Shown here piece by piece: positions 22,645 through 24,619 of a stretch of DNA of 24,619 nucleotides. The position numbers and the translations under genes are program-made. Source of the stretch: Chloroflexota bacterium. Its GTDB lineage: Bacteria; Chloroflexota; Anaerolineae; B4-G1; SLSP01. How positions within the stretch are numbered: position 1 is the stretch's first letter; the number at the start of each line of letters is the position of its first letter. The DNA is taken from positions 1-24,619 of the forward strand of contig JAKJAE010000005.1 of assembly GCA_022707665.1 (NCBI GenBank). Reading direction: 5' to 3'. The notes beneath the pieces were generated by a model. It saw only the letters and a list, made by a program, of their open reading frames with translations, was not told where the DNA came from and did not search any database.

Positions 22645-24123
22645 ATGAGACCATACCACGACCTTGCGATTCGATACACACGCGCTGCTCTACTGGTGGT
22701 CCTTATGGCCACCCTGGCTCTGGCGTCCTGCTCGACCGCCCCAGCCGACAGCCCCTCCGAGTCCGTGCGGATCACAGTGCTCTACACCAATGACGAGCAC
22801 GGCTGGATTGCGCCGGACAGCCGCCGCGGAGGCGCGGCAGGAATGCTCACCCGGTGGCGTGAGCAGGAAGGCTACACCGAAGATGGGCCGTTCCTCGTGT
22901 TGAGTGGAGGCGACCTATGGACCGGGCCTGCGCTCTCCACGTGGTTCGACGGCGAGCCAGCGGTCGACGTGATGAATGTGATGGGTTATGACGCCGCGGT
23001 GATCGGCAACCATGAGTTCGATTTCGGACGTGAGGGGCTGCGGCTTCGCGGCGATCAGGCCGAGTTCGCTTTCCTCGGAGCCAACGCACTTGACTCCAGG
23101 TCGGGCCAGCCGATCGACGAGGTGCTCCCCTACGTGGTCGAAGAGATCGCGGGCGTGAAAGTCGGCATTATCGGGCTGGCTTCCAAACGGACGCCGCGAA
23201 CGACTATGCCCACACACGTCGCGGGAATCGAGTTCGCCGACTACGATCGCACGTTGGAACGCATCGTCCCCCAGGTAAGAGCTGAAGGTGCGGATGTGGT
23301 GCTCGCCATCACCCACCTCTGCGAGGATGAGATGCGATCGCTCGTTGCCACTGCCGCCAGGCTCGACGTTGCCATGATCGGCGGCGGACACTGTAACGAC
23401 CGTGTCGCCGAGGTCGTGCAAGGCGTTGCGCTCGTAGAGGCGGCCTGGCAATATGCGGCCTATGGGCGCGTTGACCTGACGGTCGATCCTGCGTCAGGCA
23501 ACGTGCGCGATGTCGCCGTCGTCCTCAAAGACAATCCGCCCGGCCCGGCGGACGCCGAAGTCGCGGCGATTGTAGCCCGTTGGCAGGCCGAGCTCGACGA
23601 TGAGCTGATGGTCACGATCGGTTACACCGAGGACGGCATCAAGCGCGGATCCTACGCGATGGCCAACATGGTAATGGATGCCTGGCTCGCCGCCTACCCA
23701 GCCGACATCGCGATGAGCAACCCGGGCGGCTTCCGACAGGACATCGACCGGGGCGAGATCACGCTTGCCGACGTGGTCGGGGTGATGCCCTTCGACAACA
23801 CCCTCGTCGACGTAGCGCTGACCGGGGAACAGGTCATCGCCAGTTACCTGCATGGATCCAGGCGCCCGCCCATCGCCGGGCTGGAGCACGAGGGCGCACA
23901 CTACACCGTCAACGGAAAACCTCTTGATCCGGAGGCCACCTACCACGTGCTCGTTAACGACTTCATGTACGCGGGCGGAGACGGCTACGCCTTTGCCGGC
24001 TATGATCCCGAGGCGTACATGACGAGCATCGACTGGCGCCAGCCGGTCATCGACTGGATCACGGTGCTGAGAACCACACGCGACCACCCCATCGAGGACC
24101 ACCTCGACACCACGCCGCGCTAA
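22645..24123 (+). CDS. 5'-nucleotidase (UshA)-family metallophosphatase lipoprotein
   Basis: A 492-aa exported lipoprotein. The N-terminus ends in the lipobox LASC (Cys29) after a hydrophobic core, so it should be lipid-anchored. The two-metal phosphatase domain (about 42-280) shows LYTNDEHG (Asp50, His52), LSGGDLW (Asp90), IGNHEFDFG (Asn122, His123), ITHLCED and GGGHCND (His249, Asn251). The last motif usually reads GGHxH or GGHxQ, so Asn251 is a variant ligand. The C-terminal 5'-nucleotidase domain (about 310-480) has RGSYAMANMVMDAW, AMSNPGGFRQDI, GVMPFDNTLVDVALTG and VNDFMYAGGDGYAF. The family removes phosphate from nucleotides, sugar-nucleotides or cyclic phosphates outside the membrane. 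The start codon is set by the promoter, and no ribosome site precedes it. Only 156 bp separate it from the divergent kinase operon. Confidence 0.93.
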   Translation: MRPYHDLAIRYTRAALLVVLMATLALASCSTAPADSPSESVRITVLYTNDEHGWIAPDSRRGGAAGMLTRWREQEGYTEDGPFLVLSGGDLWTGPALSTWFDGEPAVDVMNVMGYDAAVIGNHEFDFGREGLRLRGDQAEFAFLGANALDSRSGQPIDEVLPYVVEEIAGVKVGIIGLASKRTPRTTMPTHVAGIEFADYDRTLERIVPQVRAEGADVVLAITHLCEDEMRSLVATAARLDVAMIGGGHCNDRVAEVVQGVALVEAAWQYAAYGRVDLTVDPASGNVRDVAVVLKDNPPGPADAEVAAIVARWQAELDDELMVTIGYTEDGIKRGSYAMANMVMDAWLAAYPADIAMSNPGGFRQDIDRGEITLADVVGVMPFDNTLVDVALTGEQVIASYLHGSRRPPIAGLEHEGAHYTVNGKPLDPEATYHVLVNDFMYAGGDGYAFAGYDPEAYMTSIDWRQPVIDWITVLRTTRDHPIEDHLDTTPR

Positions 24124-24129
24124 GGACCC

Positions 24130-24159
24130 TGGTGGTCGGGTCAGGTAACCCGACCACCA
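24130..24159. terminator. 12-bp perfect hairpin between convergent genes
   Basis: TGGTGGTCGGGT (24130-24141) pairs perfectly with ACCCGACCACCA (24148-24159), loop CAGGTA, seven bases after the nucleotidase stop. It has no strong T-tract on either strand. It probably serves both convergent genes. Confidence 0.6.
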
Positions 24160-24222
24160 AAGCCCAGGCGGGGCGCCTGATCGATCGGGCTATCGGCAAC
24201 AACGATCTGCACCAGCGCGGAA

Positions 24223-24618
24223 CTAGAAAGGCCACTCGCGACCCAGATAGTCACGCAACACCAGCCGGTCCTCGTCTGCGCGCGCATCCAGGAAAAACGG
24301 TAACGCATAGGCCGCCGCGACCTCAGGCTCCAGATCTGCCTCAAGGTTCTTCTGACCGCCCATGTAGGAGCGAACCCATCCCGGGTGGTAGAGACGGAAG
24401 GTATAGCCCTCGGGGTGCAGGTGGTTGAACATCAGCTTGACCCCCATGTTGAGTGCTGCCTTGGACATGCAGTAAGCATACCAGGCCGTCCGCTGCGCCA
24501 TACCAACGCTGCCGGCCTCTGAGGAGACGAAGCAAAGTCGCTTCAGATCGCTCTTCTGGGTAAGGGGCAAGAACGCCTCAACAACGCGCAGTGGCCCGAG
24601 GGCGTTGACGTTGTAGAG
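24223..24618 (-). CDS. Short-chain dehydrogenase/reductase, C-terminal part (5' end outside window)
   Basis: The frame is open to the window edge. Before the first in-frame start-like codon (TTG at 24570) it reads LYNVNALGPLRVVEAFLPL, the usual SDR helix with the structural Asn. It continues to KRLCFVSSEAGSVG (catalytic Ser region), then the YxxxK motif as YCMSKAALN, and YHPGWVRSYMGG after the active site. The 132 visible residues lack the N-terminal TGxxxGxG nucleotide-binding motif, which lies beyond the window. It is an NAD(P)-dependent oxidoreductase of unknown substrate. It converges with the nucleotidase gene. Confidence 0.88.
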   Translation of the reverse strand, partial: LYNVNALGPLRVVEAFLPLTQKSDLKRLCFVSSEAGSVGMAQRTAWYAYCMSKAALNMGVKLMFNHLHPEGYTFRLYHPGWVRSYMGGQKNLEADLEPEVAAAYALPFFLDARADEDRLVLRDYLGREWPF

Positions 24619-24619
24619 G

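Noticed and set aside
1..24619. tRNA, rRNA, CRISPR array or complete insertion sequence
   Set aside because: No cloverleaf, rRNA signature, spaced repeats or transposase gene seen on either strand.

Overview
The window is high-GC bacterial DNA from a chromosome. Genes are tightly packed, Shine-Dalgarno sites are strong (AGGAGG) and several promoters are of the sigma-70 type (TTGACA/TATAAT). The mix of an ABC-F ATPase, a subtilase with Ig-like domains, a B12-binding protein paired with an opine-type dehydrogenase, and scattered GTGCCGGGGAC palindromes would suit a Chloroflexota-like bacterium. That is an inference from style, because no rRNA or other marker is present.

Region 1 (1-7461) looks like a defence or DNA-processing island. 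It holds the 3' part of an Eco57I-type adenine methylase with its target-recognition domain, an unrecognised 470-aa protein, an AAA ATPase translationally coupled to a small partner that looks internally shortened, and an 1117-aa PLD-nuclease/SNF2-helicase fusion. Region 2 (7505-11734) holds a cytoplasmic-type S41 peptidase, a Cys-rich coiled-coil protein and a secreted subtilase with its own promoter and terminator.

Region 3 (11735-14913) is the most interesting. A repeat-rich gap contains a roughly 210-bp palindromic, MITE-like element and REP-like hairpins. An ABC-F gene follows, preceded by a promoter, a 20-codon leader ORF, mutually exclusive stems and two intrinsic terminators. This is the layout of a ribosome-controlled attenuator. 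Related GTGCCGGGGAC repeats also lie just after the ABC-F gene.

Region 4 (14914-19358) holds an opine/nopaline-type dehydrogenase followed 5 nt later by a B12-binding protein, then a cold-shock protein with a structured leader that also contains an intrinsic terminator, then a PlsC-like acyltransferase. Region 5 (19700-22488, minus strand) is a three-gene operon: PfkB kinase, class II aldolase and RraA-like protein, probably a sugar or sugar-acid catabolic route. It is divergent from a 5'-nucleotidase-family lipoprotein (22645-24123) whose mRNA is probably leaderless. The window ends inside a minus-strand SDR gene.
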